IMG/VR virus record: IMGVR_UViG_3300030117_001589
Span: 1-50,339 of that record
Length of the DNA stretch: 50,339 nucleotides
Reading direction: 5' to 3' (one strand)
DNA from: a virus
Numbering within the stretch: the first letter of the stretch is position 1; the number at the start of each line of letters is the position of its first letter. The notes beneath the pieces are model-generated. The model saw only the letters and a program-made list of their open reading frames with translations. It did no database searches and had not been told where the DNA came from. Shown one piece after another: positions 1 to 9,002 of the stretch. The position numbers and the translations under genes are program-made.

Positions 1-588
1 GGTGTACCTTCTGCAATGATGGGATTCTCTCAAGATCAAGCGGAAACATATAGAGGATTACTTGCAAATGATGAATTTGGAACAAGAAGATTAAAAGCAT
101 GGATGAATAGTATTGCTGAACCAGCTTTAGAGCATGTAGGTCGTGTGTTTAAAATGATGGCTCAAAAACATTATACAATAGAAAAAGTATTTAGGATTGT
201 TCAACCTGAAGGTGGAGATCAAAAAGAAAAAGAAGTAAGAATCAATGTAAATCTATACAATGATTATGGAAAAGCAATAGGTAAATATAAAGATTATGCA
301 ACTGCAAGATTTGATGTAAGAATTATTGCTGGTGCAACTTTACCATTAAATAGATGGGCATTACTAGAAGAATACTTTAGATGGTATCAAGCTGGATTAA
401 TTGACGATATTGCAATGTTATCTGAAACAGATATACGAAATAAAGAAAAAATCGTAGAAAGAAAATCTATGCTTTCACAAATGCAAGGTCAATTGCAATC
501 TGTACAAGAATTAGTAAAAGAAAGAGATGGTACAATAGAAACACTACAACGTCAATTAGTACAAGCAGGTATTAAAATGAAAGTAGGA
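1..588. repeat. terminal redundancy, left copy (imperfect)
   Basis: This stretch aligns base for base, without gaps, to 49752-50339. By hand I count about 34 mismatches in 588 positions (about 94% identity), mostly at third codon positions, with about nine amino-acid changes. Both copies are the same internal part of the portal gene. It is therefore not an exact terminal repeat. It is best read as an overlap between two closely related strains, or as a circularly permuted genome assembled from a mixed population. Confidence 0.9.
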
Positions 589-747
589 GATGCTAATAAC
601 GAAATACGAAAAGATGTTCTCCAAACTGAAGCGCAACAAAAACTTCTTAGAGGAATGTTAAAAGTTGAGTTTCAGAAAATGAGAGATCAAATGCAGTCTG
701 ATATGAAATCAACGAGAGAAGATGTGCGTGATAACGAGCAATCTTAG
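1..747 (+). CDS. portal protein, C-terminal part (5' truncated by window edge)
   Basis: This is the 3' end of the portal gene, whose 5' end is at 48243-50339. The frame is open from base 1. If 49751 is joined to base 1 the frame is kept and gives a protein of about 751 residues, the size expected of P22-type portals. The portal is the dodecameric ring at one capsid vertex through which terminase pumps DNA and to which the neck attaches. This part has a predicted long helix/coiled coil near its end with many Gln, Lys and Glu residues, consistent with the C-terminal barrel helix of P22-like portals. The scaffold gene follows after 59 bases. The apparent ATG at 16 is an internal Met, not a start. 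Confidence 0.85.
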   Translation, partial: GVPSAMMGFSQDQAETYRGLLANDEFGTRRLKAWMNSIAEPALEHVGRVFKMMAQKHYTIEKVFRIVQPEGGDQKEKEVRINVNLYNDYGKAIGKYKDYATARFDVRIIAGATLPLNRWALLEEYFRWYQAGLIDDIAMLSETDIRNKEKIVERKSMLSQMQGQLQSVQELVKERDGTIETLQRQLVQAGIKMKVGDANNEIRKDVLQTEAQQKLLRGMLKVEFQKMRDQMQSDMKSTREDVRDNEQS

Positions 748-806
748 CACTTGCATTTTAGATTTTATAACTGCTAAATTAAAACAACCTTAAAATAGGA
801 GAAAGT

Positions 807-1670
807 ATGTCAGAACAAGTAGGTAACGCCAATCAGGCCCCCGAAAGTAAAAGCGTACAAGATGCTGTCATGGGAATGTCGTCTAATGATTTCTTTGAAT
901 CTTTAGATAACCAAGTCAATGGTGGCATATTAGAACCTTCGCAACCAACCTCGGAACAAAGCGGTAACACGCAGACGAGCCCTAATGTAGAAGTTCAGAA
1001 TGAAGTACCAGATAATAATTTGGATACTTTACAAAAAAGGTATAGTGATTCTAGTAGAGAAGCAAAAAGACTTAATTCTAAGTTAAAAGAATTAGAACCT
1101 TATATGCCTATACTAGATGCTATGCGAGAAGACCCTAACTTAATTTCTCATGTTAGAAATTACTTTGAGGGTGGAGGCCAGACCCCTGAAACATTGAATC
1201 AACAATTAAATCTAGATGAAGATTTTGTTTTCGATGCTGAAGAGGCTTTCGGCAAACCCGATTCTGATTCTGCAAAAGTATTAGGAGCAACGATTGATGG
1301 AGTAGTCCAACGTCGTCTTTCTAATGTCTTACAAAGTCAAAAGCAAGAAAATGCAAAAATGGCTAAAGAGGCTCAATTCAAACAAAAGATGAATATGTCT
1401 GAGGATGAATGGAGGAATTTTACTGAATTTGCAAAATCTAAGTCTTTAGAACTTGAAGACATATATTACTTAATGAATCGTAAGAATAGGGATGAGCAGA
1501 TAGCTGATAACGCTAGACAAGAGATTCATAATAAGATGAGAGAAGTTCAACAACAACCTGCTACACTTGCAACGCAAGGAAGCACACCAGTTGAAAAGTC
1601 ATCTGATGATAGGGTTTTTGATACAATTTTAGGTTCTGGTAGTGAAATAGAAAAGGCTTTCAGTATCTAA
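807..1670 (+). CDS. probable capsid scaffolding protein
   Basis: This 287-residue acidic, Gln/Asn-rich protein has a low-complexity N-terminal third (residues ~1-70), a helical coiled-coil segment with LQKRYSDSSREAKRLNSKL at about 75-95, and a further charged helical region at ~190-250. I see no enzyme motif. Its place between the portal and the major capsid gene, its size and its helical, hydrophilic composition fit a scaffolding protein, which guides procapsid assembly and is then removed. The ATG follows an AGGAG site. The upstream gap 748-806 holds only AT-rich leader. The family is inferred from position and composition, not from a recognised motif. Confidence 0.7.
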   Translation: MSEQVGNANQAPESKSVQDAVMGMSSNDFFESLDNQVNGGILEPSQPTSEQSGNTQTSPNVEVQNEVPDNNLDTLQKRYSDSSREAKRLNSKLKELEPYMPILDAMREDPNLISHVRNYFEGGGQTPETLNQQLNLDEDFVFDAEEAFGKPDSDSAKVLGATIDGVVQRRLSNVLQSQKQENAKMAKEAQFKQKMNMSEDEWRNFTEFAKSKSLELEDIYYLMNRKNRDEQIADNARQEIHNKMREVQQQPATLATQGSTPVEKSSDDRVFDTILGSGSEIEKAFSI

Positions 1671-1710
1671 AATAATATACTGTCAGCCGTAAACCAAAAG
1701 TGAGGCAATT

Positions 1711-3273
1711 ATGGCTGATGTTTTCGGAATGGAAACATATGGAGCGTCTCCAGATGCTGGACACAGTGGAACATCTGTACCCGGCACAGGAGATCTCAGG
1801 CGGCGATATAACTTTGGGGATAGGATTTCTGAACTATCAATAGCGCAAGACCCTTTCTTCCGATTTGTATCACAAGTCGCAAAAAAACCTACGGATGATC
1901 CTCAGTTCAAATTTACTGAACAGAGACATTCGTATCACAAAAGATATGCATATGTTATGGGATTCGTTTCTAATGGATCTGATGAATTTGCAGATTCTGA
2001 ATTAGATCAATCAAACGCAGGAGCGGCTGTATCAGCAGCTGGTCAATCAGTTGAACTTTACATGGCTTCAGACTATAAATCTGCTGGTAATATTACTAGT
2101 ATTCATGGTCAATCAGCTACTAAAGTTGATGTTGGTGCAAGTGGAACAAGACCTACTTTTTTCCTACCCGGTCAAGTAGTTAAAATTCCAATAGCTTCAA
2201 CAACTGATGGTGTCGCAGACGGTTATCATTTAATGAAAGTTGATAGTGTTACTGATGGTCTTACTAAAGATGGTAAAGAATGCGTAAAACTTTCTGGTAA
2301 GATTGTTAAGTTTGATAGCGCAGGTAATGAACTTGCTTCTTTCTTAACTAATAATTTTACGCCTGGTGCTACTGATGCGACTGCAGATAGAGACGCTGGT
2401 GGTGAATTAGTATACAATCAAAATATAGCAACTGGACTTGAACCAATTAGATCTTACGTTGTGGGAACTGCTCATTCTCAAGGATCTGGATACCCAGAAT
2501 CTTGGAAAGATCAACCTTACTCAAGTGCTGTAGGATTAACTCAGATCTTCAAAACTGCAATGGCAATGGATAATACTACAAGAGCAACTGTTCTTAAGTA
2601 TGAACCTAACGAATTTGCAAGAATTTGGAGAACAAAGTTAATCGAGCATAAGTATGACATCGAAACAGCGTTATTATTTGGATCTCAAGCAGAAGTGGAT
2701 GGCGTTCAATATACAGAAGGTGCAATCAGTTTTGTTACTAATTATGGTAACATCTTTGATGGTTCTGGTATTGGTGGAACTGGTACAAAGTCTCAGGATG
2801 ACTTTCTTGATGATATGTCTCAATTCTTAGATCCTCGTTACAATAATGCAAATGCTACATTGTTCATGTGTTCAACTGATACTTACAATTGGATGCATAA
2901 ACTAAGTGGATACTTTTCAGCTAATGTTCAGAAAGTTGCTGGTGTAAGTGATGGAGCTGGAAGAGCTGATTTCCAAATTGCAGGTCGTAAGGGTGTCTAT
3001 GGATTAGATGTTACACAAGTTTATACTCCTTATGGTGTTATGAATCTTGTTCGTAATGTTCATCTTGATGGATCTCCAGTTAAAATACTTGCTATGAATA
3101 TGGCTCAATGTGCATACCGACCATTGGTAGGTAACGGATTGAATCGTGATACTGCAGTATATGTTGGAGTTCAAACTCTTGAGAATAGTGGTGTTGACCG
3201 TAGGGTTGATTTAATTCAAACTGAAGCCGGTATGGAGTTTCGGATGCCCGAAGCACATGCTGTCTGGAAATAG
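1711..3273 (+). CDS. major capsid protein
   Basis: This 520-residue protein follows the scaffold gene by 40 bases and is the best candidate for the shell subunit. The N-terminus (MADVFG, then ASPD, then LRRRYNFGDR) is followed by a charged segment, a long beta-rich middle with insertions, and a C-terminal half (~270-520) with alternating helices and strands ending in EFRMPEAHAVWK. The size suits an HK97-fold capsid protein with an insertion domain. Base composition is less AT-extreme here and codons with C or G are more frequent than in neighbours, as is common for highly expressed genes. The first ~30 residues recur in the small protein at 12400-12666. The start has a weak GAGG site. Confidence 0.8.
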   Translation: MADVFGMETYGASPDAGHSGTSVPGTGDLRRRYNFGDRISELSIAQDPFFRFVSQVAKKPTDDPQFKFTEQRHSYHKRYAYVMGFVSNGSDEFADSELDQSNAGAAVSAAGQSVELYMASDYKSAGNITSIHGQSATKVDVGASGTRPTFFLPGQVVKIPIASTTDGVADGYHLMKVDSVTDGLTKDGKECVKLSGKIVKFDSAGNELASFLTNNFTPGATDATADRDAGGELVYNQNIATGLEPIRSYVVGTAHSQGSGYPESWKDQPYSSAVGLTQIFKTAMAMDNTTRATVLKYEPNEFARIWRTKLIEHKYDIETALLFGSQAEVDGVQYTEGAISFVTNYGNIFDGSGIGGTGTKSQDDFLDDMSQFLDPRYNNANATLFMCSTDTYNWMHKLSGYFSANVQKVAGVSDGAGRADFQIAGRKGVYGLDVTQVYTPYGVMNLVRNVHLDGSPVKILAMNMAQCAYRPLVGNGLNRDTAVYVGVQTLENSGVDRRVDLIQTEAGMEFRMPEAHAVWK

Positions 3274-3283
3274 GGGGTAAATC

Positions 3284-3802
3284 ATGGCAAAAAATGTACC
3301 TTTATATGGTCAAAATAAAGATGGTGCTGGATTACTTAAAGCTGGTAATGGTGGTTATGGACAACATGCGGGGGCTGACCTTGCTGACTCTACAGCTGCT
3401 GTAGCTTTAGATTCTAGTGCATTTGGTAAAACTTTTTGGTGTCTTCTTGATGGAGCTGCTAAAACAGTTACCTTACCTGCTAGTGTTGGAAAAGATGATA
3501 TTGGTAAGCAGATTAAAATCTTGCAAAGAGTAGATTTAGTTGCAAGTGGTGTTCTTACAATATCAGCAGGTTCTAGCAATACATGGGCTGCTAATAGTTA
3601 TGCATTAGGAGTTGCAATTGATGAGTTCCGACCAGCGGAAGCAAATAATACAATCACAATAACTGGAGCTAATACAAATTCTGCATGGGGTGAAAATTCA
3701 TCTCTTACAGCAACTGTAGTAGGCGAAGGTGAATATATGGTTGAAATAGATGCTCGAGCTCTTGGTAGTGGAAATGATGGAATTGCTTTTTCAACTGTCT
3801 AA
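3284..3802 (+). CDS. small virion protein, possible capsid decoration protein
   Basis: This 172-residue protein is rich in Gly, Ala, Ser and Thr, with short beta-strand-like stretches (KTVTLPASVG at ~60-69, SGVLTISAG at ~88-96, NNTITITGA at ~121-129). It has no signal peptide or membrane segment. It starts 10 bases after the capsid gene behind a GGGGG run that probably serves as ribosome binding site, so the two are likely translated from one message at high level. Position and beta-rich composition suggest a capsid cement or decoration protein. This is inference, since I recognise no family motif. A strong hairpin follows the gene. Confidence 0.6.
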   Translation: MAKNVPLYGQNKDGAGLLKAGNGGYGQHAGADLADSTAAVALDSSAFGKTFWCLLDGAAKTVTLPASVGKDDIGKQIKILQRVDLVASGVLTISAGSSNTWAANSYALGVAIDEFRPAEANNTITITGANTNSAWGENSSLTATVVGEGEYMVEIDARALGSGNDGIAFSTV

Positions 3803-3813
3803 CAAATAAACAA

Positions 3814-3843
3814 TATATGGGGGAGTTTCGGCTCCCCTGTATA
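3814..3843 (+). terminator. strong hairpin after the capsid gene pair
   Basis: A 12-pair stem, TATATGGGGGAG with CTCCCCTGTATA (two G-U pairs), encloses the loop TTTCGG. It lies in the gap between the decoration-like gene and the next structural gene. There is no U-rich tail, so it may be a weak terminator, an RNA-processing site or a 3' stabiliser of the capsid message. Confidence 0.6.
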
Positions 3844-3855
3844 TAAAAGTAAAAT

Positions 3856-4815
3856 ATGGCAACAACAACAATAGCAAGTGAAATACAAGGAATAACTGGA
3901 GTTACTACAGCGGATGCTAATTTTATAGTATCCGCACAAAAATTCGTAGTAGCAAATATTCCAAAAAATTTATTAAAGTGGGCTTCTAAGTTTACAGATC
4001 CAAGTAGTGATGGTGGAAATGCAAGTGGAAATATTGTAGTTCCTATTGCTACCGATGGAATATTAAGTGTTTCTAGAAATGGATTTAGTGCTCAAGAAGT
4101 ATCAAGAGAGGATTCTGCATTTATAGAAGCTAATTCAGGTAGTTTAAAGGTAGCAACTTCAAAATTTCCTAAATATTATTTTGATAATGCAGTAACAGAT
4201 AAAGGTTCTGTTATAATAGTAAAACCTACTCCTACTAATAGTGAAACAGCAAAAGCATTATATATAGATCATACAAAAATAGATGATGATTCAGATTTAA
4301 GAAATGTAGTAATTAATTATGCTTGTTTTAAAGAATTTGCAAAGTTAATGATGAGAGAAGAGTTACAAGGTAAATATGAACAATACTCTACATTTTTTAA
4401 AGATTCTACTTGTGATTTAACTTTAAATAGTACAACTGTAGCTCACGATGCAAATGCAAGTATTGTAGTAGGGTTAGAAGTTTCTAATGATAATATCCCT
4501 GCAGGAACATATGTTCAAATAATAAATAGTAGTACATCTTTTGAATTATCTAATGCAGCTACTTCAGCAGCTACAAATACAACTTTATCATTTTCTACGG
4601 AAGGATTTGGTACAGAACATTGGATAGAAACAGAAGAAGATAGTGAAATGTTGATGGCAAGAATACAAACAATACAAGCACAAATAGGCGAAAGAACACA
4701 TTTTGGTCAATTGTCTCAACAACATTATAACTTAGCATTAGCTGAAATAAAGTCTTATATAGAAAATAACCCTAAAACATTAGCAACAGCTATGGCAATG
4801 CAAGGAGCTAGATAG
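3856..4815 (+). CDS. structural protein with inserted beta-domain (neck/adaptor candidate)
   Basis: This 319-residue protein lies directly after the capsid block and ends overlapping the next start (TAG/GTG at 4813-4817). Residues ~1-180 and ~250-319 look like one alpha/beta protein. Between them, residues ~183-247 form an extra beta-rich module (DSTCD, IPAGTYV, TSFELS, TTLSFS) that recurs in the fibre encoded at 16465-18231 (residues ~404-478). The order capsid, this gene, two short genes, fibre matches the neck/head-completion position in many podovirus and siphovirus maps. The exact role (adaptor, stopper or minor head protein) cannot be told from sequence. No catalytic motif is visible. 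Confidence 0.6.
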   Translation: MATTTIASEIQGITGVTTADANFIVSAQKFVVANIPKNLLKWASKFTDPSSDGGNASGNIVVPIATDGILSVSRNGFSAQEVSREDSAFIEANSGSLKVATSKFPKYYFDNAVTDKGSVIIVKPTPTNSETAKALYIDHTKIDDDSDLRNVVINYACFKEFAKLMMREELQGKYEQYSTFFKDSTCDLTLNSTTVAHDANASIVVGLEVSNDNIPAGTYVQIINSSTSFELSNAATSAATNTTLSFSTEGFGTEHWIETEEDSEMLMARIQTIQAQIGERTHFGQLSQQHYNLALAEIKSYIENNPKTLATAMAMQGAR

Positions 4816-5105
4816 TGACAGTATTAGAATTAATGGAAAGAACAGGAATGAGAGAAGAAACTCTTGCAATAGCATACATAAAAGATGCAATACATCTTAT
4901 CCAAAGTAATACAAAAGAAAAATTAGATGTAAATAAACAAGATATAATAGATGCACATGATTCAAATGATAATGTGTATATATTGCCTAGAGATCTAATA
5001 GCAATAGAAAGTGTTAGTGTATTAGATACTAGTGATAGTAAATATAAAAAAATTAAAAGACTATCAAACCAACCACATTACATAGTTGAGGATACATCTC
5101 CATGA
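4815..5105 (+). CDS. small structural protein, head-completion/adaptor candidate
   Basis: This 96-residue protein starts at GTG 4815, overlapping the previous stop by one base, with GGAG eight bases upstream. Its stop overlaps the next start as ATGA. The first half is helical (MTVLELMERTGMREETLAIA) and the second half beta-like (VYILPRDLIAIESVSVLD). Small helical proteins at this map position often fill the head-to-tail connector ring. I do not recognise a specific family, and the neck role is inferred from position and coupling with its neighbours. Confidence 0.6.
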   Translation: MTVLELMERTGMREETLAIAYIKDAIHLIQSNTKEKLDVNKQDIIDAHDSNDNVYILPRDLIAIESVSVLDTSDSKYKKIKRLSNQPHYIVEDTSP

Positions 5106-5794
5106 GTAGTTATGTAGATAAAGATTATTTTTATTATTTAAGAGGAAGAGAACTTCTTCTATATAAGTTATTAGGAAGTAGAAATTCAGATAGGATTACT
5201 CAAAGTGGAGTATTGCAATCTTATGATAATGAACTTGTATATCCAGATGAAGATATAGCAAATGGATTACGAGTAGAATATACTAGGGTAAATGAACCTT
5301 TTATTGCAGAATCATTAGAAACAACATTAGCATATGCTAGTAGTACATCTATTAGTTTTACTGCATCTAGTAAATTTATTACAACATCGGCGGATGTTTG
5401 GGTTTCTTCTGGATTTGAAGTAGGAGATAAAATAAGAGTAAGAGGATCTTCTAGTAATGATGGAGACTATACTATAGCAAGTTTTTCTGGTTCAGGTTCT
5501 CCTAATATAGTAACTAGTGAATCTTTAGTAGATGAATCAGCTGCTCAACGTATTACAATACAACAAATACCTAAAGAGGTAACAAGTCCAGATTCTACAT
5601 CTCATATAAATTTAAATAAGATGTTATCATTAGCAGTTGTAGATTATTGTAAAGCTATGATGGCAGAAAGAAATGGTGAAATAGATAAAAAAGAATATTT
5701 TATGAAAGAATTTTATGGTAAATTAGCAGACAACGAAAGCAATAAAAGGATAATTTCTGTTGCATCTCCTATATCTGCTTTTGCTGTAAAATAG
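5102..5794 (+). CDS. tail-tube/neck type protein with inserted beta-domain
   Basis: This 230-residue protein is translationally coupled to the gene before it (ATGA overlap). Residues 1-75 resemble the start of neck or tail-tubular proteins (many Tyr, LLLYKLLGSR). Residues ~76-165 form a small inserted beta-domain with GDKIRVRGSSSNDGDYTIAS and an ESLVDESA ending, a module I know from many environmental phage virion proteins. The C-terminal 65 residues are helical (SLAVVDYCKAMMAERNGEID). Together with the gene before it, it probably makes the connector between portal and tail. The role is inferred from context. Confidence 0.6.
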   Translation: MSSYVDKDYFYYLRGRELLLYKLLGSRNSDRITQSGVLQSYDNELVYPDEDIANGLRVEYTRVNEPFIAESLETTLAYASSTSISFTASSKFITTSADVWVSSGFEVGDKIRVRGSSSNDGDYTIASFSGSGSPNIVTSESLVDESAAQRITIQQIPKEVTSPDSTSHINLNKMLSLAVVDYCKAMMAERNGEIDKKEYFMKEFYGKLADNESNKRIISVASPISAFAVK

Positions 5795-5811
5795 TTTAGT
5801 AATGCCTTAGT

Positions 5812-5830
5812 GGCGGTGGGGGTGGATAAT
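5812..5830 (+). promoter_or_regulatory. G-rich element and promoter-like motif before the fibre gene
   Basis: GGCGGTGGGGGTGG (5812-5825) is followed directly by ATAAT, 15 bases before the fibre ATG. The part GGGGGT-N2-ATAAT (5818-5830) is matched with identical spacing at 43661-43673 at the head of the late arm. No good -35 box is present, so it could be a phage-type promoter, a two-layer G-quadruplex in the mRNA leader, or both. Confidence 0.4.
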
Positions 5831-5844
5831 ATATAGGTAAAGTT

Positions 5845-8712
5845 ATGGCAGATAACTTAAGAAAGTTTACAACACAAGAAGTGTTGAATAAAGTGTATAC
5901 CGATTCTTCAGGTGACACAATAGGACTCCAATCACAAACATCAAAAGAAACATTAAATGCAGTATTAAATAATTCTACTAATAGTTTAAATGTATCTTTA
6001 TCTGGTAGCAATACTATTTCAGGTGATGTTACGATTACAGGAGATTTAACTGTACAGGGTAGTGCTACTAATACATTCGATGAACAGATACAAGGAATAG
6101 TCCAAATATTAGGTTCTACTGGAACAGGTGCTACACCAGCAGGAACGTTACAATTAACAACTTCTGAAACAACTATAGTTGATAATGACCAACTTGGAAG
6201 GATAGAGTTTTTAGCCGCTAGTGAGGCAGATGGAAGCGACTCTCGGTTGGTAGGAGCTTCAATAGCCGGTGAAGCTGAGGCTACTTTTGCGGCTGACAAT
6301 AATTCTACTGCTTTAGTTTTTTCTACAAACACATCAGCGGCCGCTACTGAACGTATGAGGATAGATAGCTCTGGGAATGTTGGTATAAATGTTGCGGCGC
6401 CCACACAAAAGCTTGATGTAAGAAGCGCAGTAAATAGTGTCCATGCTATGTTTTCTGGTCAAGATGGTAGAGGTTTGTTAATAGAAACACAAGCCACTAC
6501 AAACAATGATGATACAGTTGTTTTAAATGCCCAAACAAGTACAGGAGAAATAGCATTTGAGGTTAATTCAAATGAAAAAATGAGGATAGATGACTCTGGT
6601 AATGTAGGTATTGGAACTAGCTCACCAGACTATCAGCTTGAGTTAGAACAAGCTGGAGGTGGATTTTTAAGTTTTAAAACTACAGATACAGAGTTACAAA
6701 ATAATGATGTATTGGGTACAATTCAATTTGGGGCTGATGATGCGACTGCTACTGGGATAGACATAGGTGCTAAAATTGTTGCTACAGTAACAGATAACTT
6801 TCAAACTGCTAGTAGTAACACAGATGCTCCAACAAGGCTAGACTTTTTTACACAAGATAATACTTCTACTGATGTAATGAGTACAGTAGGAGCTACTCTT
6901 ACATTAGGTGGAGATGATCAAAGTGCTATTTTTAGAGGTAATGTCGGTATTGGAGCTACAAGTCCTTCAGAGGCTTTGCACATTTCATCAAGTTCTGCAT
7001 CTGCTACACCTGTTCTTTTATTGGAAAATACGAATGCTAATAATTTACCGGGGCAGATAAATTTTTATAAAAACACTTCTGATGAAGCTGATAATGATTT
7101 TCTTGGTCAAATAGACTTTGAGGGTAATGATAGCGGTGCAAATAGAACTGTATTTGGAAGAATGAACTCAAAATCAACTGATGTGTCAGATGGTAGTGAA
7201 GATGGAAACATAGTTTTCTCAACAATGAAAGCTGGTACATTAACAGAAACTTTAAGGCTTGAATCTGGATTAGTCGGTATTGGAATATCGCCATCAAAAG
7301 AACTTCATATAGCAAAATCTGGTGAAGCTCAAATGATAATAGATTCTCATGTTGCTGGTGCAAGTGGTTCATCTATTCGATTAAGGCAAAGTAGAAATAC
7401 TACTATTGGAAACCATACTGCTATAAATGATAATGATGAAGTCGGAGATATAACATTTCAAGGTTCAGATGGAAATAGTTATGAATCTGTTGCAAGTATT
7501 AGAGGTAAGGTTGATGATGGTAGCGTAAGCGATGGAAGTATTGGTGGCTCATTAGTTTTTAAAACTGGTTCAGCTAATGGCACGAGAATGATACTTGATG
7601 ATAACTCCAGAGTCTCACTAAGTAATAATGATAGTGGTGGTACAGATAATACTATTTTTGGGAAGTTGGCAGGAAATTCATCAACAGGTTTGAGATATTC
7701 TGTAGCATTAGGACATAATGCACTTAATACAGAAGTTGGTACTGATGCCTGTGTAGCAGTTGGTTATAGTGCTTTGCAAGTGCAAAATAAAAATGCTTCA
7801 AGCCATACAGGAAATAGTGCTGTAGGCTACCAAGCTTCTATGAATCAAGGTACAGGAACAAAAAATACTGCTTTAGGGTATAGAGCGATGAAGGGTGTTG
7901 AAACTAATCACCATTCAGACAATACAGCAGTGGGAGCAGATGCATTGTTGGCTGTTACGACAGGAGGTCAAAATGTATGTCTGGGTTCAGAAGCAGGAGC
8001 ATCAATAACTTCAGGACAGAATAATGTCCTTGTTGGTTTTGAATCTGGTGAAACAGGATCTGGGGATATTGACACTGGTCAAGCTAATACAATTATAGGT
8101 AGTGAAGCATCCGCTGGGGCTTCAGGAGCAATTAATAGATCAGCTATTGGAAGAACAACTGTAGCAGTAGCAGATAATTCAGTAACTCTTGGTAATGCTT
8201 CTGTAACTGCTGTTTATATGGCGCAAGATAGTGGAGCTACAATCTATGCAAATGGAATAAATTTTCCAGATGATGCCGCTACCGACCATAGTGCAGATGT
8301 CAATACATTGGATAATTATGAGGAAGGTACATACACAGTAACAATGACACCAAGTACAAGTGGAACAATCACTGTTAATTCTAGTCAAAATACAGGCAAC
8401 TATACAAAAGTAGGAAACGTAGTTCATGTAAATTTTAAAGTAGACATTTCATCAGTTAGTAGCCCAGATGGTTTTTTTACTATTGGTTTACCTTTTACTA
8501 TTGGAGATGGAACACATGAATCTAAAAGGTTTACAGGTTCTGTTGCTGTTACTGGAAGTACTGCAAATGTAAGTGATTTTGTTGTAATTGGAATTGAAAG
8601 CGAGGGAGGTGCAAGAGTTTATTTGGGAGATGGAACTGCATTAGCAGATGATTCTGCTGATGCTTTGCAAAATGGAAACGATTTATACTTATCAGTAACA
8701 TATCAAGTTTAA
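5845..8712 (+). CDS. long tail fibre / receptor-binding protein
   Basis: This 955-residue protein is rich in Gly, Ser, Thr and Asn. Residues ~50-75 carry the fibre motif GDVTITGDLTVQGS. Residues ~165-490 hold at least four copies of a repeat built on MRIDSSGNVGIG (near 6355, 6580, 6940 and 7265), typical of trimeric fibres. Residues ~600-780 hold head-type repeats of the YadA/haemagglutinin kind (NTAVGADALL, NNVLVGFESG). The C-terminal ~130 residues form a beta-domain ending in SVTYQV, likely the receptor-binding tip. No S74 intramolecular chaperone motif is visible. It probably forms a trimer that recognises the host surface. It is followed by small genes on the same strand. Confidence 0.85.
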   Translation: MADNLRKFTTQEVLNKVYTDSSGDTIGLQSQTSKETLNAVLNNSTNSLNVSLSGSNTISGDVTITGDLTVQGSATNTFDEQIQGIVQILGSTGTGATPAGTLQLTTSETTIVDNDQLGRIEFLAASEADGSDSRLVGASIAGEAEATFAADNNSTALVFSTNTSAAATERMRIDSSGNVGINVAAPTQKLDVRSAVNSVHAMFSGQDGRGLLIETQATTNNDDTVVLNAQTSTGEIAFEVNSNEKMRIDDSGNVGIGTSSPDYQLELEQAGGGFLSFKTTDTELQNNDVLGTIQFGADDATATGIDIGAKIVATVTDNFQTASSNTDAPTRLDFFTQDNTSTDVMSTVGATLTLGGDDQSAIFRGNVGIGATSPSEALHISSSSASATPVLLLENTNANNLPGQINFYKNTSDEADNDFLGQIDFEGNDSGANRTVFGRMNSKSTDVSDGSEDGNIVFSTMKAGTLTETLRLESGLVGIGISPSKELHIAKSGEAQMIIDSHVAGASGSSIRLRQSRNTTIGNHTAINDNDEVGDITFQGSDGNSYESVASIRGKVDDGSVSDGSIGGSLVFKTGSANGTRMILDDNSRVSLSNNDSGGTDNTIFGKLAGNSSTGLRYSVALGHNALNTEVGTDACVAVGYSALQVQNKNASSHTGNSAVGYQASMNQGTGTKNTALGYRAMKGVETNHHSDNTAVGADALLAVTTGGQNVCLGSEAGASITSGQNNVLVGFESGETGSGDIDTGQANTIIGSEASAGASGAINRSAIGRTTVAVADNSVTLGNASVTAVYMAQDSGATIYANGINFPDDAATDHSADVNTLDNYEEGTYTVTMTPSTSGTITVNSSQNTGNYTKVGNVVHVNFKVDISSVSSPDGFFTIGLPFTIGDGTHESKRFTGSVAVTGSTANVSDFVVIGIESEGGARVYLGDGTALADDSADALQNGNDLYLSVTYQV

Positions 8713-8738
8713 TTGGATAATTAAAAAGGAAAAATAAT

Positions 8739-8981
8739 ATGGCTTTATCAAAAGTAAAAAAAGATGATTATGAAGTTCGTACAGAGTACAAACATATTCA
8801 AGTACGCACTAAAACATCCATCATGGAAGATGGTGCAGAAATCTCTTACAAGTATCATAGAAAGGTATTAACACCAGATATGGATGTAAGTGGTGAAAGC
8901 GATGAATTAAAAGCACTTGCTAGTGCTTTGTGGACAGATGAAATAAAGAAAGCGTGGGCAGATAGTAAGAAAGAAGATTAA
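8739..8981 (+). CDS. small hypothetical protein after the fibre gene
   Basis: This 80-residue charged protein (MALSKVKKDDYEVR to ADSKKED) starts behind an AAGGA site 26 bases after the fibre gene. The N-terminal part is beta-like (VRTEYKHIQVRTKTSI) and the C-terminal part helical. It has no Cys, signal or membrane segment. The place right behind a fibre gene suits a fibre chaperone or a small virion protein. I do not recognise the family. Confidence 0.6.
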   Translation: MALSKVKKDDYEVRTEYKHIQVRTKTSIMEDGAEISYKYHRKVLTPDMDVSGESDELKALASALWTDEIKKAWADSKKED

Positions 8982-9002
8982 TTAACAAACAAGGAGTCAA
9001 TA

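Noticed and set aside
1-588. Exact direct terminal repeat of a complete linear phage genome
   Set aside because: About 34 mismatches between the copies rule out a perfect repeat; treated as strain overlap or circular permutation.
5796-6404. 202-codon open frame on the minus strand, antisense to the fibre gene
   Set aside because: It is the reverse complement of a Gly/Ser/Thr-rich repeat gene, has no ribosome site, and its composition is that of a shadow frame.
6340-7300. Direct DNA repeats in the fibre gene
   Set aside because: They are protein-level repeats (MRIDSSGNVGIG type) with diverged codons, not a DNA element.
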